A DNA stretch of 64,000 nucleotides. It comes from Blautia sp. MSJ-19. Lineage in GTDB: Bacteria; Bacillota; Clostridia; Lachnospirales; Lachnospiraceae. Where the stretch lies: the NCBI RefSeq assembly GCF_018918125.1, contig NZ_JAHLQA010000017.1:62001-126000 (forward strand), in the 5' to 3' direction. This document shows positions 42,858-50,831 of the stretch, piece by piece. The notes under the pieces are model-generated. The model worked only from the letters and a program-made list of their open reading frames with translations. It was not told the origin of the DNA and did not search any database. The translations under genes were made by a program, and so were the position numbers. Numbering within the stretch: the first letter of the stretch is position 1; each line of letters opens with the position of its first letter.

Positions 42858-43292
42858 ATGATCAACGAAGAAAAGGTTAAAATAATGACAGACCTTGCCA
42901 TGTATGAGCAGGGAAAAGGAAAAAAATATCTTCCGATCAGCAAATATTACAGAAGTGATTATATCGGACTGGCACTGATCAAGAACTTTTTCCTGGTAAC
43001 AATCGGATATGCTCTGATCATTGCAGCAGTTGCGGTATACTTTGGAGAATATCTGATGGAAAATATCCATAAGATGAATCTTATGGTACTCGGAATCTAT
43101 ATACTGATCGGCTACCTGGTCGTTCTGGCCCTGTATTCCATTCTGACGTATGTACAGTATTCTGTCAGATATTACCGAGCCAAAAAAAGTGTCAAAGAGT
43201 ACTACAGTCAGCTTACTGAGCTGAATAAAATCTACAGCCGGGAAGAGAAAAAGATGTCCGGAAGAGGAACAGCGGGAGGGTATCGCAAATGA
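42858..43292 (+). CDS. Two-helix membrane protein of unknown function
   Basis: A 144-residue protein. A polar N-terminus (about 1-40) is followed by two membrane helices (about 43-66 and 76-99, IYILIGYLVVLALYSIL) and a basic, helical C-terminal tail (KSVKEYYSQLTELNKIYSREEKK). I recognise no family. Its stop overlaps the next start in ATGA, so the two are translated together. A ribosome site (AAGGAGC) precedes the ATG. Confidence 0.8.
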   Translation: MINEEKVKIMTDLAMYEQGKGKKYLPISKYYRSDYIGLALIKNFFLVTIGYALIIAAVAVYFGEYLMENIHKMNLMVLGIYILIGYLVVLALYSILTYVQYSVRYYRAKKSVKEYYSQLTELNKIYSREEKKMSGRGTAGGYRK

Positions 43293-44395
43293 CAGCATTA
43301 CTGGAATTTAAACAGAAACTGAAAGGGCTTTACGGGCAGTATGAAATATATCTGCTTCCTTTATTAAAATTTCTCCTTGCTCTGGTATATTTTATCTGGA
43401 TCAACTCCAATATGGGATATATGGCGGCTCTGGATAATATATTTGTTGTGCTGATCTTATCACTGATCTGTTGTATCCTTCCACCAGGAATGATGATCTT
43501 TACCGGATTTGCACTGATGGTAGGACACAGTTATGCACTGGGAATCGAAGTGGCAGGTTTTATGTTGATCCTGGTCCTGTTCATGATGATTCTGTTCCTG
43601 CGTTTCAGTGGCAGTAAGAATATTGTACTGGTATTTACACCACTTGCTTTTGCGTTTGATATTCCGGCACTTCTTCCGATCGGAAGTGGACTGCTGAGCA
43701 GTGCGGTATCCGCATTACCGGCAGCAGGCGGCGTGATCATATATTATTTCATCCGTTTTATCCGTGTGCAGTCTCCGATACTGATGACTGCAGACAGTGA
43801 TGTGATGACCAAAATCACTCTGTTAGCGGATGGACTGATGAAGAATGGAGAAATGTGGCTGACACTGATCGCGTTTATCGTAGTCGTGCTGGCGGTCAAT
43901 CTGATCAGAACGCGTATGTTTGACTATGCATGGAGAATCGCTATCGTAGTTGGCGGTGTGATCTATATTGTGATCATGCTTGCCGGAAGTATGAGTCTTG
44001 GAATCACAATTCCGGTAGTATCAGTGATCATCTATACAGTAATTGCCGTACTGATCGGAATCGTGCTTGAGTTTTTTGTATTTGGTGGTGACTATACCAG
44101 AACAGAACGCCTGGAATATGAAGATGATGATTACTATTATTATGTAAAGGCTGTTCCGAAGGCACTGGTCGCAACGTCTGAGAGAAGCATCAAAAAGATC
44201 AATGGAGAGTCCGGCAGGGCAGAAAGACGTTCGGCAGAAAAAGTAGTAAATTATTCAACACCTCTGTTTCAGGGAGAGGAACCAGTCAGAAAAAAAACTG
44301 AATCAGTGCCGGAAGAAGCATCTGTTGTAGAAAAAGCGGATATGAATGACATTGATTTCGAAAAGAAACTTGAAGAATCACTGAAAGACCTTTGA
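43289..44395 (+). CDS. Polytopic membrane protein of unknown function
   Basis: A 368-residue protein with about eight hydrophobic segments between 20 and 270 and a long charged cytoplasmic tail (about 275-368) rich in Glu, Lys and Arg, starting GGDYTRTERLEYEDDDYYYYV. No catalytic motif seen. The pair with the upstream two-helix protein, directly in front of cdaA, suggests an envelope or osmolyte-linked complex, but this is inference from position only. Confidence 0.8.
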   Translation: MTALLEFKQKLKGLYGQYEIYLLPLLKFLLALVYFIWINSNMGYMAALDNIFVVLILSLICCILPPGMMIFTGFALMVGHSYALGIEVAGFMLILVLFMMILFLRFSGSKNIVLVFTPLAFAFDIPALLPIGSGLLSSAVSALPAAGGVIIYYFIRFIRVQSPILMTADSDVMTKITLLADGLMKNGEMWLTLIAFIVVVLAVNLIRTRMFDYAWRIAIVVGGVIYIVIMLAGSMSLGITIPVVSVIIYTVIAVLIGIVLEFFVFGGDYTRTERLEYEDDDYYYYVKAVPKALVATSERSIKKINGESGRAERRSAEKVVNYSTPLFQGEEPVRKKTESVPEEASVVEKADMNDIDFEKKLEESLKDL

Positions 44396-44439
44396 TCAGG
44401 TAAATAATCAGAAAAAGCAGCCAAAGGAGAGGAGCGTTT

Positions 44440-45327
44440 ATGCAGAATATTACAGAGATACTGACAAGATATTTATCGGATATTAACCTTCCGTCTGTCA
44501 GTATTATCGATGTAATTGAAATATGTCTGATCACATTTTTTGTGTACCAGTTTATGGTATGGATCAAATTTACACGGGCATATACTCTGCTTAAGGGGCT
44601 GCTGGTCATTGGCGCGTTTCTGATCATCGCTTATGTGTTCAAGATGAATACGATTCTGTGGATCGTTTCAAAACTGGCAAGTGCGCTGATCACGGCAATT
44701 GTCGTGATTTTCCAGCCGGAGCTGCGTAAGGTTGTGGAGCAGCTGGGACAGAAAAAAATCATGGCTTCGATCATACCATTTGATTCGGGAAAAGAAGTCA
44801 AGGAACGGTTTACAGACAAAACAGTCAATGAACTGATCAAAGCATGTTATGACATGGCCGAGGTAAAGACAGGAGCACTGATCGTAATCGAACAGGAAGT
44901 CCGTCTGGATGAATATGTGCGGACCGGTATCAATGTAGATGCGATTCTTACAAGTCAGCTTCTGATCAACATATTTGAACATAATACGCCGCTTCACGAC
45001 GGTGCTGTGATCGTGAAGGGCAACCGGATCGTGGCGGCAACCTGTTATCTGCCATTGTCTGATAACATGGAACTGAGCAAGCAGCTCGGAACACGTCATC
45101 GTGCCGGTGTTGGAATCAGCGAGGTGACAGATTCTCTGACGATCATCGTTTCAGAAGAAACGGGTCAGGTTTCCGCAGCACAGGATGGCAGGCTGATGCG
45201 GAATATCAGCAGCAGTCAGCTTCGTGAGATTCTGGAAAGAGCACAGAACAAGAAAATCGTGGATAACAATAAACTGAGACAGTTGCTGAAGGGAAGAGTG
45301 AGACATGAAGAAAAAAGTGGGAAATAA
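44440..45327 (+). CDS. cdaA: Diadenylate cyclase CdaA
   Basis: A 295-residue membrane-bound enzyme making c-di-AMP from two ATP. Three membrane helices (about 20-90) precede the DAC domain (about 105-260), with Asp187-Gly188-Ala189 (LHDGAVIV) and Arg219-His220-Arg221 (GTRHRAG), both essential in the family. cdaR follows with a 23-nt overlap, the normal regulator arrangement. glmM, the usual third gene, is replaced here by an HPr gene. c-di-AMP controls K+ and osmolyte uptake and wall homeostasis. Confidence 0.97.
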   Translation: MQNITEILTRYLSDINLPSVSIIDVIEICLITFFVYQFMVWIKFTRAYTLLKGLLVIGAFLIIAYVFKMNTILWIVSKLASALITAIVVIFQPELRKVVEQLGQKKIMASIIPFDSGKEVKERFTDKTVNELIKACYDMAEVKTGALIVIEQEVRLDEYVRTGINVDAILTSQLLINIFEHNTPLHDGAVIVKGNRIVAATCYLPLSDNMELSKQLGTRHRAGVGISEVTDSLTIIVSEETGQVSAAQDGRLMRNISSSQLREILERAQNKKIVDNNKLRQLLKGRVRHEEKSGK

Positions 45328-46585
45328 CCTTTCACTGAAAATTCTTTCGCTTGTGATTGCAATTCTCGTATGGCTGCTGGTTGTGAATATCAGTAATCCG
45401 ATCAGCACAAAATCTTTTGTGGTATCGGATGTACAGCTTCTCAATGAGGCGTATATTGATGCGGACGGCAAGATGTGCATGCAGGATGAAGAGCAGGTTC
45501 CGATCCGTGTTACGATCAAAGCACAGAGAAAGATCCTGGATAAGATTTCTATTAATGATATTCGCGCAGTTGCAGATCTTCAGCAGGCAGTCAGCCTGGA
45601 TACAGACCCTGTTATGGTACCGATCACAGTGACCTGTGGAAGGATTTCTCAGGATCATATAGAGGTATCACCACAGAATCTGAGTCTTCATCTGGAAGAA
45701 AAAGATACGCAGGAATTTGTAGTCAATGTAACAACGAACAATACCAAACCGGACAGAGGATATGAAGTTGGTTCACTTACTTCCAATCCGGAGAAAATCA
45801 AGATTACAGGTCCGGTCTCTCTGATCAATAAAATAGATAAAGTAAATGCCTCCATTGATGTGGATGGTGTGACTGAAGATGTGATACAGGAAACAGATGT
45901 CAAGATCATTGATAAGAATGGAGAGGAATTTACGGATTCTGATATGAGCTATCTGAATGTTTCCAAAGTTTATGTTACAGCAAAACTGTGGAAGGTTCAG
46001 TCCAATGTCAAGATCAGCGCAGATTATTCCGGAACACCTGCAGACGGTTATCAGGTTGAGAGCGTCAGCACGACACCAAATGTGATCAGTGTGGCAGGCA
46101 GCGAGGAATCACTGGCAGCATTAAAAGAACAGAATAATACGATCACACTTCCGGCTTCTGTCGCAGATATTTCAGGCAGAGACAGCGATTTTGAAGAAAA
46201 AATCAATATTTCGCAATATCTTCCGGATGGAATCAAACTTACAAGTGATTCCAGTGAAGACGTATTTGTACGTGTGAATATTCTTCCGGAGGGAAGCACC
46301 GTATGTGAGGTACCTACAAAAAACATTCTGGTCAGAAATGCACCGGATGGTATGCAGGTATCCTTTGATACTGCAAATGTAGAAGTGCGCGTCAAAAAGA
46401 TCGACAGCAGTCTGGATGATCTGGAGGACAGCGATATAGAAGCATCAATTGATCTCAAAGATATGGAAGAAGGAAGCTTTGAGGTTCCTGTCAGCATCAG
46501 CATTCCGGAAGGTTATGAACTGGTGGATGAGGTTAAGACAGGTGTTGAGGTATCCAGAATTTCCACAGCTGATGAGAATAATTAA
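45305..46585 (+). CDS. cdaR: CdaR, YbbR-domain regulator of CdaA
   Basis: A 426-residue protein with one N-terminal membrane helix (SLKILSLVIAILVWLLVVNISNP) and four tandem YbbR repeats outside the cell (about 45-120, 130-215, 225-310, 325-410), each with the typical P-x-x-V-x-V-x-G-P/S pattern (for example NPEKIKITGPVSLINKI). In relatives it binds CdaA and modulates its activity. The start codon lies within the cdaA end, giving tight coupling. Confidence 0.94.
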   Translation: MKKKVGNNLSLKILSLVIAILVWLLVVNISNPISTKSFVVSDVQLLNEAYIDADGKMCMQDEEQVPIRVTIKAQRKILDKISINDIRAVADLQQAVSLDTDPVMVPITVTCGRISQDHIEVSPQNLSLHLEEKDTQEFVVNVTTNNTKPDRGYEVGSLTSNPEKIKITGPVSLINKIDKVNASIDVDGVTEDVIQETDVKIIDKNGEEFTDSDMSYLNVSKVYVTAKLWKVQSNVKISADYSGTPADGYQVESVSTTPNVISVAGSEESLAALKEQNNTITLPASVADISGRDSDFEEKINISQYLPDGIKLTSDSSEDVFVRVNILPEGSTVCEVPTKNILVRNAPDGMQVSFDTANVEVRVKKIDSSLDDLEDSDIEASIDLKDMEEGSFEVPVSISIPEGYELVDEVKTGVEVSRISTADENN

Positions 46586-46599
46586 CAGGAGATAAAGGG

Positions 46600-46863
46600 A
46601 TGGTCAGTCAGAAGATAACAATCAACAATCCGTCAGGACTTCATCTTCGTCCGGCAGGTGTTTTGTGTAATGAGGCGATGAAGTATGATTCCGTTATCAC
46701 ATTTTCTTTTGAAGGCGGAACGGCAAATGCCAAGAGCGTTCTGAGCGTTCTGGGAGCCTGCGTGAAATGCGGAGATGAAATAGAACTTGTCTGTGAGGGA
46801 GCAGACGAAGATGTGGCAATGCAAGCTTTGACTGAAGCGATACGCGGAGGTCTTGGTGAATAA
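46600..46863 (+). CDS. HPr-family phosphocarrier protein
   Basis: An 87-residue HPr. His15 in NNPSGLHLRPAG is the PEP-dependent phosphorylation site, and Ser46 in ANAKSVLSVL the HPr kinase site. Both are present, so it can serve PTS transfer and catabolite control, unlike Crh, which lacks the His. It sits 14 bp behind cdaR, which is unusual. It could be the main PtsH or a paralogue; no ptsI is in the window. Confidence 0.92.
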   Translation: MVSQKITINNPSGLHLRPAGVLCNEAMKYDSVITFSFEGGTANAKSVLSVLGACVKCGDEIELVCEGADEDVAMQALTEAIRGGLGE

Positions 46864-46896
46864 AAAAGTGTGTAAGGGTAATAAGGAGGAGTAATT

Positions 46897-49587
46897 GTGA
46901 AAAAACAGGTTGTAGCTGTAGTGCTGAGTCTGGCGATGAGCATGACAACAGCAGCAGAAGCAGGTATTGTCAGTGCCGCGGATTTTTCTGCTGAAGCAGC
47001 AACATCAGAAACAACAGATACTGCAGAAGTATCGACCGTGGATGACAGTGAGGACATAACAGGTGAGGATGATTCTCAGACGGCAGATGCTGATACCGCA
47101 CAGCCGGAAGTCGTGCCGGAGGAGGATAACACGGACACTGCTGATACGCAGGATGCAGAAGTGGATTTTACTTCTGATGCAGAAGTGGATACAGAGATTT
47201 CCGATACACAGACGGCAGCAGTTGTGACAGAGGAAACTCCAGAAGCAGCGGGAGCTTCCAAAGAAACTTCCATCAATGACAATCAGGAGGGCGGTCAGGA
47301 GGCAAAACTCTACTATACACGTTGGGAGCCGGATAATGCAAAGAATCCGACCAAATGGAAACTGCATAAGATTGAGAAAACTACTGCGAAGGAAGCAACT
47401 GTACAGACCGCAGGAAATGATGATTCTGCAGACGCAGCAGATATATCAGAAGAAAATACAGAGGTATCTGAGGACGAAACTGCTATACAGGCTGCCGTGG
47501 AAGAGAATGGAGAAGCAGGCACTGTGGAAGAACAGCCATCTGCAGAAGGCGAACAGACATCGGACGCGGATTCCGGACAGCTGGCACAGGCAGATGAGAC
47601 AACGGATGCAGATGCAGAAGTGACTCAGGTAACAGAAGATATCGATACACAGGCAGCAGGAGCTTCTGCTACTTATTATACATCTGCAGATGGCCTGGTA
47701 AAGATCACGACCATGAAAGCAGATGGAACAGAGCTGTTTACAGGATATTACGCATTTGACAAAGATGGATATCTCATCACAGGAAGAAGTCTGGTTGGAA
47801 GTAATACTATGGATTATTATTATTTTACAACCGCAGATGAGACAACGATCACAAAAACAGATATCACATCTTCTTATAAGACCCCATATAACTCTGCATT
47901 GGGACAGATGGTTCAGAATGCATGGAGATGGAATGCAGCAGATGGAGTATTCAATTACTACAATCCGAAGCAGGAAGTGTTTGATGTCAACAAGGTTTAT
48001 CAGATTGATGGGGACTACTATTACCTTCTGAAAGACGGTAAGCCGTACGTTGGTGACAAATATCTTACCTACAACAATAAGAAGGGAACATATATGTTCC
48101 GTACAGCTGCTTCTGCAACAGACATTCCTGGTAAGATGGTACGCAATGGATGGGCAGGACGCAAGACCAGCCGTGGCACACAGTGGCGTTACTTTGATGC
48201 CAACGGTGTTTATCAGAAAAAAGGCATCGGTGCTTATAAGCTTCGTACAGATACTAACAATCTGTATCTGGTAGATGCCAATGGATATCTGATTCGCAAC
48301 AAGATGGTCAAGGCAGCTAACGGATACTATTACCTTTCCAACAACGGAGCAGTAGTATACAGAGAGAAACTTGTCAAATATGGCAATTACAGATACTATT
48401 TTGTGAGTGACGGACGGCGTGCAACCTGGAAAAACCGCTGGGTAAAATGCAAAGGTGCGGGCAACCGTTATTACTACTTCGGCAAGACCGCGGGTCGCGT
48501 ACAGGAGCAGAAGGGCATCAAGAAAGTTACAGTAAACGGCAAATTTATCGGATGGTTCCAGTTCTCCAGCAAGGGAAACAGCCTTATGAATTACTGGACC
48601 GGTGGCAGATATTACCTGCCGGACGGACGTATGGCAAATGGTCTTACCAAGGTTAACGGCAAATATTACTTCTTCAAGAGAAGCAGCAGCACGAAATACT
48701 ATGGTAAGATGTACAAGAACCAGTGGATTAAATGGAACAACAAATATTACTATGCAAGTGCAGACGGTACTCTGTATTCCAATGGATGGAAATATGTAAA
48801 ATCTGACGGCAAGAATTACTGGTTCTATTTCCAGAAAGACTGTACAGTAATGACGAATAAGTCTGTTACAAAGAACGGCAAAAAAGGCATCGTGGACAGC
48901 AGAGGACGTTTTATTTCTGCAGGCTGGTTTGTATATAATGACAGCAAGAATCTTGTCCGCTATGTGGATTCCAAGACAGGCAAACTTCTGAAGAACTGTG
49001 TAAGATGGATTGACGGAAAACAGTATCGATTTGACAAATATGGAAACAGAGTCAATGACAGAACTTCTGAATACAGACGCAGCAGTTATTATCTGGAATG
49101 CGATCGTGTCAACGGTGTTATGACGGTATATACCGACAGCACCAAGACGATTCCGATCAAGACAATTCGAGTTTCTGTAGGAAATCCGATCACTCTGACA
49201 TCAGCAGGTACCTATACGCTTTCCAGGTCTCTGCGCTGGCAGCCTCTGATGGGACCATCCTGGGGACAGTATGGTACACATGTAGATGGATGTGGACAGG
49301 GAGGAATCTTCGTTCACTCTGTAGCATGCAGTCAGAAAAATGATCATAACCTTCCGGTCGGAGAATATCTGAAGCTTGGTAATCCTGCTTCTCATGGATG
49401 TATCCGTTGCTGTGTGGCTGATGCCAAATGGGTATATGACAACTGCAATGGTTCTACCATTCATATTATGAGCGGAACTTACCAGTCACAGGAAGTGTTT
49501 AAAGGACCTCTGGGAAGAAATCGTCTGACACCTCTGAGAGGAAACAAGACCTTTGATCCTACAGATCCGGCTTACGCAAACAAATAA
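46897..49587 (+). CDS. Secreted L,D-transpeptidase with glucan/cell-wall-binding repeats
   Basis: An 896-residue surface protein. Signal peptide (1-28), a very acidic Thr/Ala/Asp/Glu linker (about 30-260), then a long array of aromatic and Gly-rich cell-wall/choline-binding-like repeats (about 265-735; units such as VKAANGYYYLSNNGAVV, VNGKYYFFKRS). A C-terminal YkuD domain follows (about 745-875) with FVHS and SHGCIRCC, catalytic Cys835 and two further Cys close by. It cross-links peptidoglycan (3-3) or attaches itself to the wall. The start is GTG 46897 behind AAGGAGGAG. Confidence 0.92.
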   Translation: MKKQVVAVVLSLAMSMTTAAEAGIVSAADFSAEAATSETTDTAEVSTVDDSEDITGEDDSQTADADTAQPEVVPEEDNTDTADTQDAEVDFTSDAEVDTEISDTQTAAVVTEETPEAAGASKETSINDNQEGGQEAKLYYTRWEPDNAKNPTKWKLHKIEKTTAKEATVQTAGNDDSADAADISEENTEVSEDETAIQAAVEENGEAGTVEEQPSAEGEQTSDADSGQLAQADETTDADAEVTQVTEDIDTQAAGASATYYTSADGLVKITTMKADGTELFTGYYAFDKDGYLITGRSLVGSNTMDYYYFTTADETTITKTDITSSYKTPYNSALGQMVQNAWRWNAADGVFNYYNPKQEVFDVNKVYQIDGDYYYLLKDGKPYVGDKYLTYNNKKGTYMFRTAASATDIPGKMVRNGWAGRKTSRGTQWRYFDANGVYQKKGIGAYKLRTDTNNLYLVDANGYLIRNKMVKAANGYYYLSNNGAVVYREKLVKYGNYRYYFVSDGRRATWKNRWVKCKGAGNRYYYFGKTAGRVQEQKGIKKVTVNGKFIGWFQFSSKGNSLMNYWTGGRYYLPDGRMANGLTKVNGKYYFFKRSSSTKYYGKMYKNQWIKWNNKYYYASADGTLYSNGWKYVKSDGKNYWFYFQKDCTVMTNKSVTKNGKKGIVDSRGRFISAGWFVYNDSKNLVRYVDSKTGKLLKNCVRWIDGKQYRFDKYGNRVNDRTSEYRRSSYYLECDRVNGVMTVYTDSTKTIPIKTIRVSVGNPITLTSAGTYTLSRSLRWQPLMGPSWGQYGTHVDGCGQGGIFVHSVACSQKNDHNLPVGEYLKLGNPASHGCIRCCVADAKWVYDNCNGSTIHIMSGTYQSQEVFKGPLGRNRLTPLRGNKTFDPTDPAYANK

Positions 49588-49600
49588 TACAAAATCTAAG

Positions 49601-49628
49601 GTGCTCTCCCAGAGGGAGGGCACTTTTC
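49601..49628 (+). terminator. Terminator between the L,D-transpeptidase gene and rmlB
   Basis: A 10-bp stem (49601-49610 with 49614-49623) with a 3-nt loop, then TTTTC. The rmlB ribosome site follows at once. Confidence 0.8.
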
Positions 49629-49644
49629 AGGAGGAAAAGAAATT

Positions 49645-50727
49645 ATGAGAACTTACCTTGTAACAGGCGGTGCAGGTTTTATCGGATCCAACTATATTCA
49701 TTATATGTTTCAGAAGTACGATAATGAAATCCGTATCATCAATGTTGACAAGCTGACCTATGCCGGAAATCTTGAGAATCTCAAAGATATCGAAGACCGT
49801 GAGAATTATACATTTGTAAAAGCAGATATCTGTGACAGTGATGCAATTATGAAGATCTTTGAAGAAAATGATATTGACCGTGTGGTACATTTTGCGGCAG
49901 AAAGTCATGTAGACAGAAGCATTCGTAATCCGGAAGTGTTTGTAAAGACCAATGTGCTTGGAACTCTGGTTATGCTGAATGCAGCCAAAGCAGCCTGGGA
50001 ACTTCCGGATGGAACCTTCAAGCCGGACAAAAAATTCCTTCATGTATCTACGGATGAGGTTTATGGATCTCTGGAAGAAGATGGTGGATTTTTCTATGAA
50101 ACAACACCGTATGATCCGCATAGCCCGTATTCTGCAAGCAAGGCATCTTCTGATATGCTGGTAAAATCCTATATGGACACGTATCATTTTCCGGCAAATA
50201 TCACGAACTGCAGCAATAACTACGGACCGTATCAGTTCCCGGAGAAACTGATTCCGCTGATCATCAACAACGCACTTCAGGGAAAGAAACTTCCGGTATA
50301 CGGAGACGGTAAGAATGTTCGTGACTGGCTGTACGTTATGGATCATGCCAAAGGTATTGATATGGTACAGGAAAAGGGCAGACTTTTCGAAACTTACAAT
50401 ATTGGCGGACATAACGAGAAACAGAATATCCAGATTATCCACATTATCCTGGATACTCTGCAGGAAATGCTGCCGGATGATGATCCGCGCAAAGCACTTG
50501 TCAGCGAAAATCTGATCACTTATGTAGAAGACCGTAAGGGACATGACCGTCGTTACGCGATTGCTCCGGACAAGATCAAAGAAGAGGTTGGCTGGTATCC
50601 GGAAACCTGTTTTGAAGATGGCATCCGCCTGACGATTCAGTGGTTCTTTGAACATGAAGACTGGATGAAAAATGTCACCAGCGGCGATTACCAGAAATAT
50701 TATGATGAAATGTACAAAACCAAATAA
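49645..50727 (+). CDS. rfbB: dTDP-glucose 4,6-dehydratase
   Basis: A 360-residue short-chain dehydrogenase making dTDP-4-keto-6-deoxyglucose. NAD motif GGAGFIGSN (about 8-16), the Asp/Glu catalytic region HVSTDEVYGSLEE, YSASKASSD with Tyr-x3-Lys, and NNYGPYQFPEKLIPL. Ribosome site AGGAGG. Its product is the branch point for rhamnose (RmlC here, RmlD not seen) and for amino sugars via the WecE-type enzyme downstream. First gene of the envelope-sugar cluster. Confidence 0.97.
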   Translation: MRTYLVTGGAGFIGSNYIHYMFQKYDNEIRIINVDKLTYAGNLENLKDIEDRENYTFVKADICDSDAIMKIFEENDIDRVVHFAAESHVDRSIRNPEVFVKTNVLGTLVMLNAAKAAWELPDGTFKPDKKFLHVSTDEVYGSLEEDGGFFYETTPYDPHSPYSASKASSDMLVKSYMDTYHFPANITNCSNNYGPYQFPEKLIPLIINNALQGKKLPVYGDGKNVRDWLYVMDHAKGIDMVQEKGRLFETYNIGGHNEKQNIQIIHIILDTLQEMLPDDDPRKALVSENLITYVEDRKGHDRRYAIAPDKIKEEVGWYPETCFEDGIRLTIQWFFEHEDWMKNVTSGDYQKYYDEMYKTK

Positions 50728-50754
50728 AATGCTCCGGTGATCATACGGAGGATG

Positions 50755-50803
50755 AAATGCTGCGAGATTCCGGATCAAACCTGAATGATTGCAGCATTTT
50801 TGT
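50755..50803 (+). terminator. Hairpin after rfbB
   Basis: AAATGCTGC (50755-50763) pairs with GCAGCATTT (50791-50799), then TTGTT. It overlaps a possible but unlikely upstream ATG (50757) of the next frame, which supports the later start for the fusion gene. Confidence 0.65.
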
Positions 50804-50831
50804 TATAAAAAAGATACAAGAAGAGGATAAA

